The notes under the pieces were generated by a model. The model was given only the letters and a program-made list of their open reading frames with translations, was not told where the DNA came from and ran no database searches. A stretch of 64,000 nt of DNA from Chloroflexota bacterium (lineage in GTDB: Bacteria > Chloroflexota > Anaerolineae > DTLA01): the NCBI GenBank assembly GCA_014360805.1, contig JACIWU010000002.1, forward strand, positions 1 to 64,000, in the 5' to 3' direction. Of the stretch, positions 33,838-42,450 are shown in pieces. How positions within the stretch are numbered: position 1 is the first letter of the stretch; the number at the start of each line of letters is the position of its first letter. The translations under genes were made by a program, and so were the position numbers.

Positions 33838-35424
33838 CTACGCCAGCACGATGGGCCTGCCCACTTCGGGCCTCTGGATGCGCACGCCACTGCCCGCCAG
33901 TTGCTTCTCCCACCATTCGGGGTGTTCGGTGTGGATGGGAATGAGAATGTCGGGCTTGACGGTGGCGACGAACTCCACCAGTTCGGGGCCGGCGGCGTGG
34001 CCGGATGCGTGCAGGGGAACGCGGTTGGCGTCATCGGGGTCGCCGTACAGCGTGAACCCCATGTGTCGCACCCAGTTGCGCAGGCGGCCCAGGTCGGCGG
34101 CTTGCTCGTCGTCGTAGGCGCGGCTGCTGGAATACAGGTAGATGCCGCCTTCCACCCCCTGCAGGTCTAGCAGGTCGTTGGCATCCCACAACGAGAAGCA
34201 GAGGATGTACGCGCCTGGGTTGCGCGAGACCTCCGCCGGGCCGACGAGGGGTTTGGGCCATGCGTCGCGCAGGGTGCGCTCCCACGGGCGCGGGGCGGCC
34301 TTCGGGTCGGCGTACACTTGCAGCATGGGCCACAGTTCGGGCGGGGTGTAGCGGTCGGGGTCGGCCAGGGCGATGGCCTGGAGCAGGTAGGTGTCCTTGG
34401 GCAGGATGAGGAGCGCGCGGCCTGCCTCCTGGGCCACCTGCGCGAACGATTCCAGTCGCTCCACGTTGCGCGGCCCGAAATCGGCCACGACGAGCCTGCC
34501 GCTGGCGGCGCGGACGAGCGCAGTCGCATTGGCGATGATGTCGGCCTCGGTGATGGGCGCGGGGTCTGGATCGGGGCGCGTCGCCTCGCACAGGAGCGCG
34601 ACGGGGTTCAGTTGGGCCAAATCCTCCGCGAAGCGGCGGCTGAGGTCGCCGTTCTTCCCGTGGAAGCGCAGGTCGCCTGTGTAGGCGATCCACCCTGCCG
34701 ACGTTCGGACGGCGTATCCGCCCGCGCCTGGGATGGAATGATCCAGCGGCCACCAGCGCACGGGCAAGCCGTTCACGGAGTCCGACGCGCGCTCGGCGCA
34801 CGCTGGCACGAAATCCTTGCCCCTGCCCCTGTCGCTCTTGGGCAGATGCGCCCAGTAGTCATGGGCTTCGGCGGTGAGCGCGCCGTCCACGAAGTAGTGG
34901 GGGCGGCACCGGTAGGCGGCCTTGGAGTCCGATTTTAGTTCGCCGGATTCCGCCGGAGCGCGGGGGTTCACGTAGATGAGTTCGCGCTCAAAGGACATCT
35001 GGCCGGTGATCTGCATGGCGCGGGCGATGAAGGCGGTAACCCGCGTGGCGTAGATGGGGATGGCGTGGTTGACATAAGACAGATCGGCGTTGTGATCCAG
35101 ATGGGCATGCGACAGGAGCACGGCGTCGGCGGGCAGGCCATCGCGCCGCACGTCTCGGTACAGCGGGTGCGGTCGGAACCGTTCCCACAGGCCCGCGAAG
35201 GCCAGGTCGTCGCGGTACAGCCCCTCCAGCGGGGGCAACAGCCCCAGCGCCAGGGGATCTAGCAGGCCGCGGGCCGCGCGCGGGCGCAGGTACTCGTTGA
35301 AGAAGCGGCCCGCGTGCCCGAAGTCCAGCCCGAAGTCAAAGAACAGGCGCGCGTCGCCATCTTCCAGGAGAATCTTGTTGCCGCCGATGCATCCGACTGC
35401 GCCGTAGCAGGTGATGGTGGTCAT
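33838..35424 (-). CDS. RNase J-like metallo-beta-lactamase/beta-CASP hydrolase
   Basis: This 528-residue protein has the MBL metal motif SHAHLDH (His106, His108, Asp110, His111). Later metal-ligand positions follow in PLDHSIPG, the TGDLRFHG motif, and the beta-CASP/RNase J-like tail HASGHAAGPELVEF and IPIHTEHPE. RNase J enzymes cut and trim RNA from the 5' end. This protein differs from canonical RNase J by an insert of about 60 residues before the HxHxDH motif, so an RNA-processing role is likely but not certain. The ATG overlaps the stop of the upstream S51-like gene as ATGA, with AGGAG upstream. Confidence 0.75.
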   Translation of the reverse strand: MTTITCYGAVGCIGGNKILLEDGDARLFFDFGLDFGHAGRFFNEYLRPRAARGLLDPLALGLLPPLEGLYRDDLAFAGLWERFRPHPLYRDVRRDGLPADAVLLSHAHLDHNADLSYVNHAIPIYATRVTAFIARAMQITGQMSFERELIYVNPRAPAESGELKSDSKAAYRCRPHYFVDGALTAEAHDYWAHLPKSDRGRGKDFVPACAERASDSVNGLPVRWWPLDHSIPGAGGYAVRTSAGWIAYTGDLRFHGKNGDLSRRFAEDLAQLNPVALLCEATRPDPDPAPITEADIIANATALVRAASGRLVVADFGPRNVERLESFAQVAQEAGRALLILPKDTYLLQAIALADPDRYTPPELWPMLQVYADPKAAPRPWERTLRDAWPKPLVGPAEVSRNPGAYILCFSLWDANDLLDLQGVEGGIYLYSSSRAYDDEQAADLGRLRNWVRHMGFTLYGDPDDANRVPLHASGHAAGPELVEFVATVKPDILIPIHTEHPEWWEKQLAGSGVRIQRPEVGRPIVLA

Positions 35425-36650
35425 TCGGGTTTGCTCCTTTCGGGTGTTCGGCGGCGCCAGCGCGTGCCGCCGGGCATGTCTTCCAGTACAATCCCCAGGG
35501 CCGCGAGGCCGTCGCGGATAGCATCGGCTTGTGCCCAGAGGCCCGCGCGGCGAAGTTGGTCGCGTATGGCCACACAAAGTTGCACATACGGCGCGGCCGA
35601 GTCCTCGCCGCTCGTGGTCTGCGCGAGGCGCGAGAGCGAAGCGAGCAGGAAGGCACGCGCCTCGTCGGCCTGGGCGCGATCGGCAGCCGCCGACTCCAGC
35701 GCCATTGCAAGCCGATGCAGGGCGAACAGGCAGGCCGCCAGGTCGTTGGGGCGGCCTTCCATTTGCAGACGCGCGCGGCGCAGTTCCTCGGCCAGGGTGA
35801 CCGTGGAGATTCCCTCGGCAGGCTCGGTGGGCGCGGGCCGTGGGACTGTTGCCGCTTGTGTGCGCAGTTCGTCCAGCGAGAACGACGTGCCCGCAGAGTG
35901 TATTTCATCGTGTCCGTGTCGCCGTATGGTAACACTGCCCGCGCCCATCACCGCGCCCGTGTTCGCCTCCAAATCCAGGATGCACGCGGTGTACTCGTCT
36001 ATCCCCAGGATCGTGGCGTCGTCGGGGAGTTGCCGTTCCAGGACCCCCAGGCGGGGCGCGCCCATAAAGCAGAAACGCGTGTCGTGGGTGCCGCCCTCGG
36101 CATTGTTCCAGTGCGGCATGATGGCGAGAGTCATGCCCAACGGCCCCAGGATATCCAGCCCCTCCACCCAGTGGGGTTCCGCGCCCACCTTGTAGATTTC
36201 GTACACGGGTAGGGTGTAGCGGCTCATGGCAATGGCGGCGGCGCTCGCCATGATGAGATGGGCGCCCTCGTGTAGCCGCCGGGCGCACGCCGAGAACAGA
36301 GGATGATCCTTCCACTGCGACACGGCGTAGGTGGGGCTTCCTGGCCCCGCGAAGATGAGATCGGCACGCCGAATGAGGTGCAGGTTGAATTGCAGCGTCT
36401 CATCGTCCAGCGACTGCCGGCTCTTGAACGAGGCGACGGAGAGGCCAACGCCCAGCCGCTCGCGGAAGTATTCCACGGCGCGCTCGGACAGTTCGTCGGC
36501 GTTCAGTTGGAAGCCCGCCGGCGTATCCAGGAACACGGCGCGCACCTCCCCTTGGATGCGGCGAAGGACGGCGCGGTAAACCTTCCCCATGGCATCGGTC
36601 ATCTCGCCCGAGCCTATCAGCGTTACCGTGCCTGGCTTATCCGTGGGCAT
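35421..36650 (-). CDS. S51-peptidase-like protein fused to a CysRS-type C-terminal domain
   Basis: This 409-residue protein has two parts. Residues 1-250 resemble the S51 peptidase/cyanophycinase fold, a class I glutamine amidotransferase-like fold, with LIGSGEM, FAGPGSPTYAVSQW and a nucleophile-elbow-like MASAAAIAMS (Ser136) followed by GIDEYTACIL. Residues about 280-400 form a helical domain whose end, ADAIRDGLAALGIVLEDMPG then GTRWRR, closely matches the C-terminal tail of cysteinyl-tRNA synthetases. No synthetase catalytic domain is present. Its stop overlaps the MBL nuclease gene start as ATGA. The tail suggests RNA or tRNA binding; the reaction is unknown. Confidence 0.7.
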   Translation of the reverse strand: MPTDKPGTVTLIGSGEMTDAMGKVYRAVLRRIQGEVRAVFLDTPAGFQLNADELSERAVEYFRERLGVGLSVASFKSRQSLDDETLQFNLHLIRRADLIFAGPGSPTYAVSQWKDHPLFSACARRLHEGAHLIMASAAAIAMSRYTLPVYEIYKVGAEPHWVEGLDILGPLGMTLAIMPHWNNAEGGTHDTRFCFMGAPRLGVLERQLPDDATILGIDEYTACILDLEANTGAVMGAGSVTIRRHGHDEIHSAGTSFSLDELRTQAATVPRPAPTEPAEGISTVTLAEELRRARLQMEGRPNDLAACLFALHRLAMALESAAADRAQADEARAFLLASLSRLAQTTSGEDSAAPYVQLCVAIRDQLRRAGLWAQADAIRDGLAALGIVLEDMPGGTRWRRRTPERSKPE

Positions 36651-36747
36651 AGGCGGCTCCCGTTCTGTTCGGCCAGCGTTCTGGTACACCGTTGGCTCCA
36701 TGATACCAGCAGGGCCGACCGTCGCCAAACGCGAGTGCCGCGCTCCC

Positions 36748-37791
36748 CTAGTTGGGGCAGGTGCCGGGGAAGGCCGACGCCTCCATCAGCGGCGGACTCT
36801 CCATCAGATGGGCGATGGCGTCCCTGATCTTGGCGCGGTCGGGCAGGAGCACCATCGCGCCCTCCGGCGTCGTCCAATCTCGGACCATGGTGTAGTCTAT
36901 GACGCGGCTGTGAATCTGCTCGGGCGAGATGTCCTTGGCGAGGAGGGCCAGCGACAGCACCTCCTGGAGCGTGAGGTTGGTGTCCACCGAGTCCTTGAGG
37001 GCGGCCCAGATGCGGGGGATGCGGGGGATCATGCCCACATCCAGCGCGCGGTTGCGTATGCCCATGAGGACGCGCTGCTGGCGGCGGGTGCGGTCAATGT
37101 CGCCGCGGCCGTGCCGCGAACGGGCGAACATGAGCGCCGTCTTGCCGTCCATCACCTGTGGCCCCGCCGGTACCTTGAGCAGGCGGAACCCACCGGGCGC
37201 GGAATCGTCTATGAACTTGTCCTCAATGGGGCAGTCCACGTTCACGGTGATGCCGCCCATGGCGTCAATCACGCGCTCAAAGGCCTCAAAGTTCAGGCGG
37301 ATGTAGCGGTCGGTTTCCAGCCCCAGGTTGTTCTTCAGCGTGTCGGCCACGAGCGCAGGCCCGCCGCCCGGGTACTTCAACGCTTCGCCGAAGTAGTCGG
37401 CCACATTGACGCGGTTTTCGCCCACCTTGGGGATGCTCACCCAGAGGTCGCGGGGGATGCTGAGGATGCCCACGGCCTTCTCGTCGCGGTGGATGGTAAC
37501 CCACATGATCACATCGGTGCGCCAGGGGCCGGTCTGTCCTTCCCGCTGGTCGCTGCCGAGGAGCAGGATGTTGAGCACGCGATTGGTCGGGGGTACGGCC
37601 AGGGTGGGAATGGCGGTGGGCTCGCCTGCAGGATTCTGCGCAGGGGCGCTGGGCGGCACTGTATCGGAGGGTGCCACTGTGGGCGGCGGCGCGGGCGTGT
37701 TGGCTTGCGGGGCAAGGGCCGAGCAGCCGACGAGGATCAGCGCGGCCAGCGCGGCCGCAGCCCAGGCGAACAGCACATGGGGTCGTCTCAT
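36748..37791 (-). CDS. LytR-CpsA-Psr (LCP) family protein with lipobox
   Basis: This 347-residue LCP phosphotransferase has the family core: NILLLGSDQREGQTGPWRTDVIM, VGILSIPRDLWVSIP, RLNFEAFERVIDAMGGI and FARSRHGRGDIDRTRRQQRV. LCP enzymes attach undecaprenyl-phosphate-linked polymers to peptidoglycan or another cell-envelope acceptor. The N-terminus ends in a lipobox-like LVGC (Cys23) followed by a Pro-rich linker, so it may be a lipoprotein rather than the usual single-pass membrane form. AGGAGG lies 15 bases before the ATG, which is longer than usual. Confidence 0.87.
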   Translation of the reverse strand: MRRPHVLFAWAAAALAALILVGCSALAPQANTPAPPPTVAPSDTVPPSAPAQNPAGEPTAIPTLAVPPTNRVLNILLLGSDQREGQTGPWRTDVIMWVTIHRDEKAVGILSIPRDLWVSIPKVGENRVNVADYFGEALKYPGGGPALVADTLKNNLGLETDRYIRLNFEAFERVIDAMGGITVNVDCPIEDKFIDDSAPGGFRLLKVPAGPQVMDGKTALMFARSRHGRGDIDRTRRQQRVLMGIRNRALDVGMIPRIPRIWAALKDSVDTNLTLQEVLSLALLAKDISPEQIHSRVIDYTMVRDWTTPEGAMVLLPDRAKIRDAIAHLMESPPLMEASAFPGTCPN

Positions 37792-37879
37792 GTTGTCTTC
37801 TCGCAACCTCCTTTCGCCGCGGTTGCGGCGCGGCTCTGGCCAACCCTGTTGCAACTTGCGGGCCACGACGGCCGGTTAT

Positions 37880-37907
37880 TTGATAAATAGGCGTTTTATG
37901 TTACAAT
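37880..37907 (+). promoter_or_regulatory. Predicted promoter for the PHP-AlbA_2 gene
   Basis: TTGATA (37880-37885), a 16-base spacer and TACAAT (37902-37907) lie in an AT-rich patch that stands out from its surroundings. The leader to the ATG at 37980 is about 65 bases. Confidence 0.6.
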
Positions 37908-37979
37908 AATCTCGGCAAGCCGTAAAGTCTGGCGCGCCATGCGCACGGCGGCTTGCAGATTCTGATTGAAAGAGAGTTT

Positions 37980-39707
37980 ATGAAAGGTACACGAAAAGTC
38001 AGCGGGCAGATGGAATGGAAAAAGGCTGACCTGCATATCCATACCCCCGCTTCGGCCGACTACCAAGAGCCGAAGGTGAGTTATCTGGACATCTTGCGCC
38101 GAGCCGAGGAGCGCGGCCTGGACATCATCGCCTTTACGGATCACAACACCATACGGGGCTACGCCACCATGCTCCAGGAGATAGAGGGCCTGGAACTCCT
38201 GGAGCGGCTGGACCGCTTGCAGCCAGCGGAAAAGGAGCAATTGGCCGAATACCGGCGGCTGCTAAACAAGATTTTGGTGCTGCCGGGCGTGGAGTTCACC
38301 GCCACCCTGGGGTTTCACATCCTGGCCATCTTCCCGGAAGACGCGACCGTGCGGGAGATTGAGCACCTCCTGCTGCGGCTCAATGTCCCCGCCGACAAAT
38401 TGGACGACGGCAGCACCGAGGTCGGCGCGACGTCCGACGTGCTCACGGCGTACCGCGAGATGGCGCGGGCTGGGGCGCTGGTCATCGCTGCGCACGCCAA
38501 TTCCAGCCACGGCGTCGCGATGCAGGGGTTTGACTTCGGCGGGCAGACCAAGATCGCCTATACCCAGGATCCGAACCTGCACGCGCTGGAAGTAACGGAT
38601 CTGGAGAGCGGCAAGCGTCGGAGCACGGCTTCGTTCTACAGCGGCTCCAAGCCCGAGTACCCGCGCCGCATGCACTGCATCCAGGGATCCGACGCGCACT
38701 GCCTGACCACCGACCCGAAGGACAAGCGTTTGACCGGCATCGGCGACCGCATCACGGAGTTGCTGCTGCCCGAGACCACGTTTGCCGCCATCAAGGAGTT
38801 GTTCCTCGGCGACGACTTTGCCCGCACGCGCCCCTACAGGCCCGCCAAGCAGCCTTTTGACCACGTGATGGCGGCCAGGCAGGAGGGGCCGAATATTGTG
38901 CAGTCGTTCTTTGAGTCGGCCTCGCGCCAGGGCGGCAGGCTGCACGCGGTCATCTGCGATGTTGTGGCGTTCGCCAACACCAACGGCGGCACCATCTTCA
39001 TCGGCGTAAGCCCGAACGCGAAGACGCCGCCTGTGGGCGTGGACAAGCCCGAAGAGGTGGCGGCGCTCCTGAAGGCGGAGATCCAGCGCAAGGTTACGCC
39101 GCCGGTGGACGTAACGATAGACACGCTGGAATCGCAGGGCAAGAAGATCATTCGCGTCAGCGTCCCCAGGGGCGCCGACATCCCCTACTCGGTGGAGGGC
39201 ACGAAGATTTACGTGCGGCACGAGTCGGAGACCAGTTTGGCCCTGCGCGACGAGATCATCCAGTTGGTGAAGCGAGCCGCCGAGGAGAAGGGCCAGCCTG
39301 CCCCTGCGCCGGAGCCGGCCCCCCAGGCGGTCTGCGCCGAAGAAGAAGAGCCTCTGTTTCGCATTGAGCCGCCGCGCACCGGCGTGGAAATCGTGGAATC
39401 GGAAGAGCGCAAAGGCACGCTGTACCATTCGCTCAAGGACCTGCGCAACGGCAACGTCGTTACCAACGTAACGCGCAAGTCGGCGCGCAGGCTTTGGCGC
39501 TCGGCCATCACCCAACACGAGGACGCGCCGGTGGCAGGCGACAAGATCACCTGGCTGGGCGACATCGGCCTGTGGAAGGTTTACGGCTCGGGCAGCCGCA
39601 GGCGCTACAACCTGGTGCAGCGCGACCGCACCGGCCGCATCCACTACTACTACGGCGTGAGCGAAGACGGCTTTCACGGCGAGTGGCGGCAGTTCCTCAA
39701 GAAGTAG
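37980..39707 (+). CDS. PHP-domain phosphoesterase fused to an AlbA_2/Schlafen-type domain
   Basis: This is a 575-residue protein. The N-terminal PHP domain (about 11-280) keeps the metal motifs: DLHIHT (17-22), FTDHN (52-56), PGVEF, AAHANSS and GSDAHCL. An AlbA_2 (divergent AAA/Schlafen-type) domain follows at about 310-430, with VVAFANTNGGTIFIGVS and IYVRHESETSLA. A separate conserved-looking C-terminal region (about 470-575, LWRSAITQHEDAP and WKVYGSGSRRRYNLVQ) is unassigned. PHP domains act on phosphodiester or phosphomonoester bonds, and AlbA_2 domains occur in nucleic-acid-binding regulators. The start codon is uncertain: ATG at 38010 is also possible. Confidence 0.75.
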   Translation: MKGTRKVSGQMEWKKADLHIHTPASADYQEPKVSYLDILRRAEERGLDIIAFTDHNTIRGYATMLQEIEGLELLERLDRLQPAEKEQLAEYRRLLNKILVLPGVEFTATLGFHILAIFPEDATVREIEHLLLRLNVPADKLDDGSTEVGATSDVLTAYREMARAGALVIAAHANSSHGVAMQGFDFGGQTKIAYTQDPNLHALEVTDLESGKRRSTASFYSGSKPEYPRRMHCIQGSDAHCLTTDPKDKRLTGIGDRITELLLPETTFAAIKELFLGDDFARTRPYRPAKQPFDHVMAARQEGPNIVQSFFESASRQGGRLHAVICDVVAFANTNGGTIFIGVSPNAKTPPVGVDKPEEVAALLKAEIQRKVTPPVDVTIDTLESQGKKIIRVSVPRGADIPYSVEGTKIYVRHESETSLALRDEIIQLVKRAAEEKGQPAPAPEPAPQAVCAEEEEPLFRIEPPRTGVEIVESEERKGTLYHSLKDLRNGNVVTNVTRKSARRLWRSAITQHEDAPVAGDKITWLGDIGLWKVYGSGSRRRYNLVQRDRTGRIHYYYGVSEDGFHGEWRQFLKK

Positions 39708-39743
39708 CCGCGCTGCGGGCCGTCGGAACGCCAGGAGGACCTC

Positions 39744-40277
39744 ATGCGCGTTGGCATCTTGACGGTGAGCGACCGCGCGTCGCGGGGCGAATACGAGGAC
39801 CGCGCGGGGCCTGTCATCGCCGAAATCGTGCGCGCGGACCTGCAGGGCGACGTGGTTGAAACGGCCATCGTGCCCGATGAGCAAGATCGCATCGCCGCGG
39901 TCTTGCGCTGGTGGTGCGATGAGGCCGATTTGGACCTCGTCCTGACGACCGGCGGCACCGGCTTCGCCCCGCGCGACGTAACCCCCGAGGCGACGCGATC
40001 CGTCCTGGAGCGGGAGGCTCCCGGCCTTGCCGAGGCCATGCGCGCCGCCAGCCTTCGCGTTACCCCCCACGCCATGCTGTCGCGCGCCGTGGCCGGCATA
40101 CGGGGCAGGACCCTCATCGTCAATCTCCCTGGCAGCCCCAAGGCCGTCAGGGAGAACCTGGAGACCATCCTGCCCGCGCTGCCTCACGCTATAGAACTGC
40201 TGCGCGAGGTCCAGGGCGCCGACCAGCGCCACCATCACCCTACGGAAGGAGGTGCGAAGCCGACCGAACGATCGTGA
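39744..40277 (+). CDS. mogA: Molybdenum cofactor biosynthesis protein, MogA/MoaB family
   Basis: This 177-residue protein of the MoCF-binding fold has RVGILTVSDRASRGEYEDRAGP at the N-terminus, the molybdopterin-binding motif TTGGTGFAPRDVTPEATR, and LPGSPKAVRENLETILPALPHA near the end. MogA adenylates molybdopterin before metal insertion. MoaB paralogues share these motifs and cannot be excluded, but the GEYEDRAGP phrase favours MogA. It has a 64-base gap before the MFS gene. Confidence 0.87.
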   Translation: MRVGILTVSDRASRGEYEDRAGPVIAEIVRADLQGDVVETAIVPDEQDRIAAVLRWWCDEADLDLVLTTGGTGFAPRDVTPEATRSVLEREAPGLAEAMRAASLRVTPHAMLSRAVAGIRGRTLIVNLPGSPKAVRENLETILPALPHAIELLREVQGADQRHHHPTEGGAKPTERS

Positions 40278-40340
40278 GCCTGTGCAGCACCGACCGGACA
40301 CCCATGCGGTAGCCAACTCTTTCAATCGGGGAGGAGTGGA

Positions 40341-41627
40341 ATGAAATCCAGGTACCGGTGGTTTGTCGTTTTGATGTTCTTCTTCTTCATGCTGCTTCAC
40401 CAAGCGGACCGTCTGCTCATCGGCCCCCTGACCACGCCCATCATGGAGGAGTTCCGCATTGACGAGGCCAAGATGGGCCTGGTATCCAGTTTCGCCATCC
40501 TGGTTGCGGCGATCATGTACCCCGTGTGGGGATACCTGTACGACCGCTACGCGCGCGCCAAACTCATCGCGCTGGCCTCGTTCATCTGGGGCTCCACCAC
40601 GTGGCTCAACGCGATTGCCCCCAACTACACGACCTTCCTCATCACGCGCTCGTCCACGGGCATTGACGACTCCAGTTACCCGGGCATCTACAGCCTGCTG
40701 GCCGACTATTTCGGGCCGAACATACGGGGCAAAGTATACGGCTTGCTGCAGACGGCCATGCCTTTGGGCTACATGCTGGGGATGGTCCTGGCCAGCATGT
40801 TGCGGGATACCCTGGGCTGGCGCAATGTGTTTATCATCACGGGTAGCCTGGGTATCTTGCTCGCCATTGTGATCTTCTTTGGGCTTCGCGAGCCTCCGCG
40901 AGGCAAGGCCGAGCCGGAGATGGCTGCGTTTGAGGAGATCCCGTCGTTCCACTTTGACCGCAGAGTTGCCCTGGGGTTGTTCCGTCGCAAGTCGCTCCTC
41001 TTCCTGTTCGCGCAGGGATTCTTCGGCGTATTCCCGTGGCAGGTCATCACGTTCTGGTTCTTCCGCTTCCTGGAGACAGAGCGCGGCTTTTCCACGGGCG
41101 AGACGACCAGCATCATGATGATCGCGATTCTGGCCCTATCGGCGGGGTACTTTGTGGGCGGGAGCATCGGCGATTTCTTCTTCAAGCGCGACTACAGGGG
41201 GCGCGCGCTGACAGGGGCCACGGGCGTGCTCCTGGGCGCGATTCTGCTCACCATCACGCTGCGCATCCCGGCGGGCCAACTCCTTCCGTTCATGATCTTC
41301 ATGTGCCTGACGGGCGTGACCATGTCCATCGCCGCGCCCAATGTCCAGGCCACCATCCACGACGTGGCCGAGCCGGAAGTCCGTAGCACGGCGCAGGCCA
41401 CGCTGAGTTTCATTGAGAACATCGGCTCGGCCATCGCGCCGGCGCTGGCGGGGTACATCGCCGTGCGGTCGTCGCTGGGCAACGCTATCCTGACCATCTG
41501 CGTCAGCACGTGGCTGGTGTGCGCGTTCCTGTTCCTGGGCGTGGCGCGTTACATCCGGCAGGACGCCGAGCGGCTGCGTCGCGTCATGCGCGAGCGCGCA
41601 GAGGCGACGGCCGCTGCCGCGGAGTAG
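40341..41627 (+). CDS. MFS transporter, spinster-like
   Basis: This 428-residue protein has 12 membrane segments. The segment-2/3 signature is GYLYDRYARAKLIAL, and the SSYPGIYSLLADYFGPNIRGKVYGLL stretch resembles the spinster (SPNS)-type branch, whose known members move lipids or amphipathic organic anions. The substrate here is unknown. The pseudo-nitrilase gene begins 4 bases after its stop using GTG, so the transporter and the nitrilase pair are one translational unit. The substrate may therefore be a nitrile, an amide or a related amine compound. Confidence 0.85.
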   Translation: MKSRYRWFVVLMFFFFMLLHQADRLLIGPLTTPIMEEFRIDEAKMGLVSSFAILVAAIMYPVWGYLYDRYARAKLIALASFIWGSTTWLNAIAPNYTTFLITRSSTGIDDSSYPGIYSLLADYFGPNIRGKVYGLLQTAMPLGYMLGMVLASMLRDTLGWRNVFIITGSLGILLAIVIFFGLREPPRGKAEPEMAAFEEIPSFHFDRRVALGLFRRKSLLFLFAQGFFGVFPWQVITFWFFRFLETERGFSTGETTSIMMIAILALSAGYFVGGSIGDFFFKRDYRGRALTGATGVLLGAILLTITLRIPAGQLLPFMIFMCLTGVTMSIAAPNVQATIHDVAEPEVRSTAQATLSFIENIGSAIAPALAGYIAVRSSLGNAILTICVSTWLVCAFLFLGVARYIRQDAERLRRVMRERAEATAAAAE

Positions 41628-41631
41628 GGGA

Positions 41632-42450
41632 GTGGCTTCGGAAACCCGTGCGGTTGTCGCCGCGCTGCAAGGGCGGCAGTTTACGTTCGCGTCGGAGCGG
41701 GCCTGGGCCGCGTACTGGGAGCAGGCCCTTGCGGGTGCTGCGGAGCGCGGCGCGCGCCTGGCCGTCCTGTCGGGAAGCCCCGGCTGGGACGAGGTGTGGG
41801 AGGGGCCAGTGGCCGAGGCGGGCCAACTGGCGCGGCGCTACGGGCTGTACCTGGTGGCCGACATCGGCCCGCAGCGCGACGAGGACGGGCGGGTCTTCCC
41901 CTGCCTGCACGTCTTTGCCGACGACGGCAGTCTCGTCGGGGCGCAGCGGCAGATTCACCTGAGCCGCGAAGACCGGGCCCTGATGTACTCCGCGGGGGAG
42001 GAACTCCACGTTGTTGATTCCCCTGCTGGGGCGCTGGGGCTCGTGGTCGGCGCGGACGTGCGGGTGCCCGAGGTGAGCCGCGCCCTGACACTGCTGGGCG
42101 CCGAGGTGCTCGTACATGTGGGCGCGCTGCGCGAACGGTCGGAGGGGGCGTGGCTGGCGCGGCTGTGGCGCGAGGTGCAGGCCAATCAGACCTTCGGCAT
42201 TGAGGCGTATCCCGTGGGCGCGGGGCTGGTGGGGCGGTCCTGCGTGCTGGCGCCGGTGGAGATGACCCCCGGCGGGAGGGGCGTCGTGGCCTGCGCCGAA
42301 AGCGCCGACGCCGAGGCCGTTGTCGCCGCCGAACTGGACTTCGGGGCGCGCGCGGCCCTCACCGCTCGCTACGACATCCTGGCCGAGATGAACCTGCCGC
42401 TGTACCGGCAACAACTGCTGTCGCTGTACCGCAAGGGGTCGCTGCCATGA
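41632..42450 (+). CDS. Degenerate nitrilase-superfamily protein lacking the catalytic triad
   Basis: This 272-residue protein aligns along the nitrilase fold: AVVAALQGRQFTF, a QRQIHLSRED loop, and GLVVGADVRVPEVSRALTLLGAEVL. All three catalytic positions are lost. The Glu of the usual FPE is Gly48, the Lys of RKIHL is Gln107, and the Cys before the YDxRFPE-type motif is Gly140. It cannot do the usual amide or nitrile hydrolysis. It starts with GTG 4 bases after the MFS gene, with GGAG just upstream, and its end overlaps the intact nitrilase gene as ATGA. A structural or regulatory partner role is plausible. Confidence 0.75.
   Translation: MASETRAVVAALQGRQFTFASERAWAAYWEQALAGAAERGARLAVLSGSPGWDEVWEGPVAEAGQLARRYGLYLVADIGPQRDEDGRVFPCLHVFADDGSLVGAQRQIHLSREDRALMYSAGEELHVVDSPAGALGLVVGADVRVPEVSRALTLLGAEVLVHVGALRERSEGAWLARLWREVQANQTFGIEAYPVGAGLVGRSCVLAPVEMTPGGRGVVACAESADAEAVVAAELDFGARAALTARYDILAEMNLPLYRQQLLSLYRKGSLP

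Noticed and set aside
38262-40952. Very long minus-strand frame of almost 900 codons
   Set aside because: It runs antisense to the PHP fusion, MogA and MFS genes, all with clear motifs; its composition is typical of a GC-rich shadow frame.
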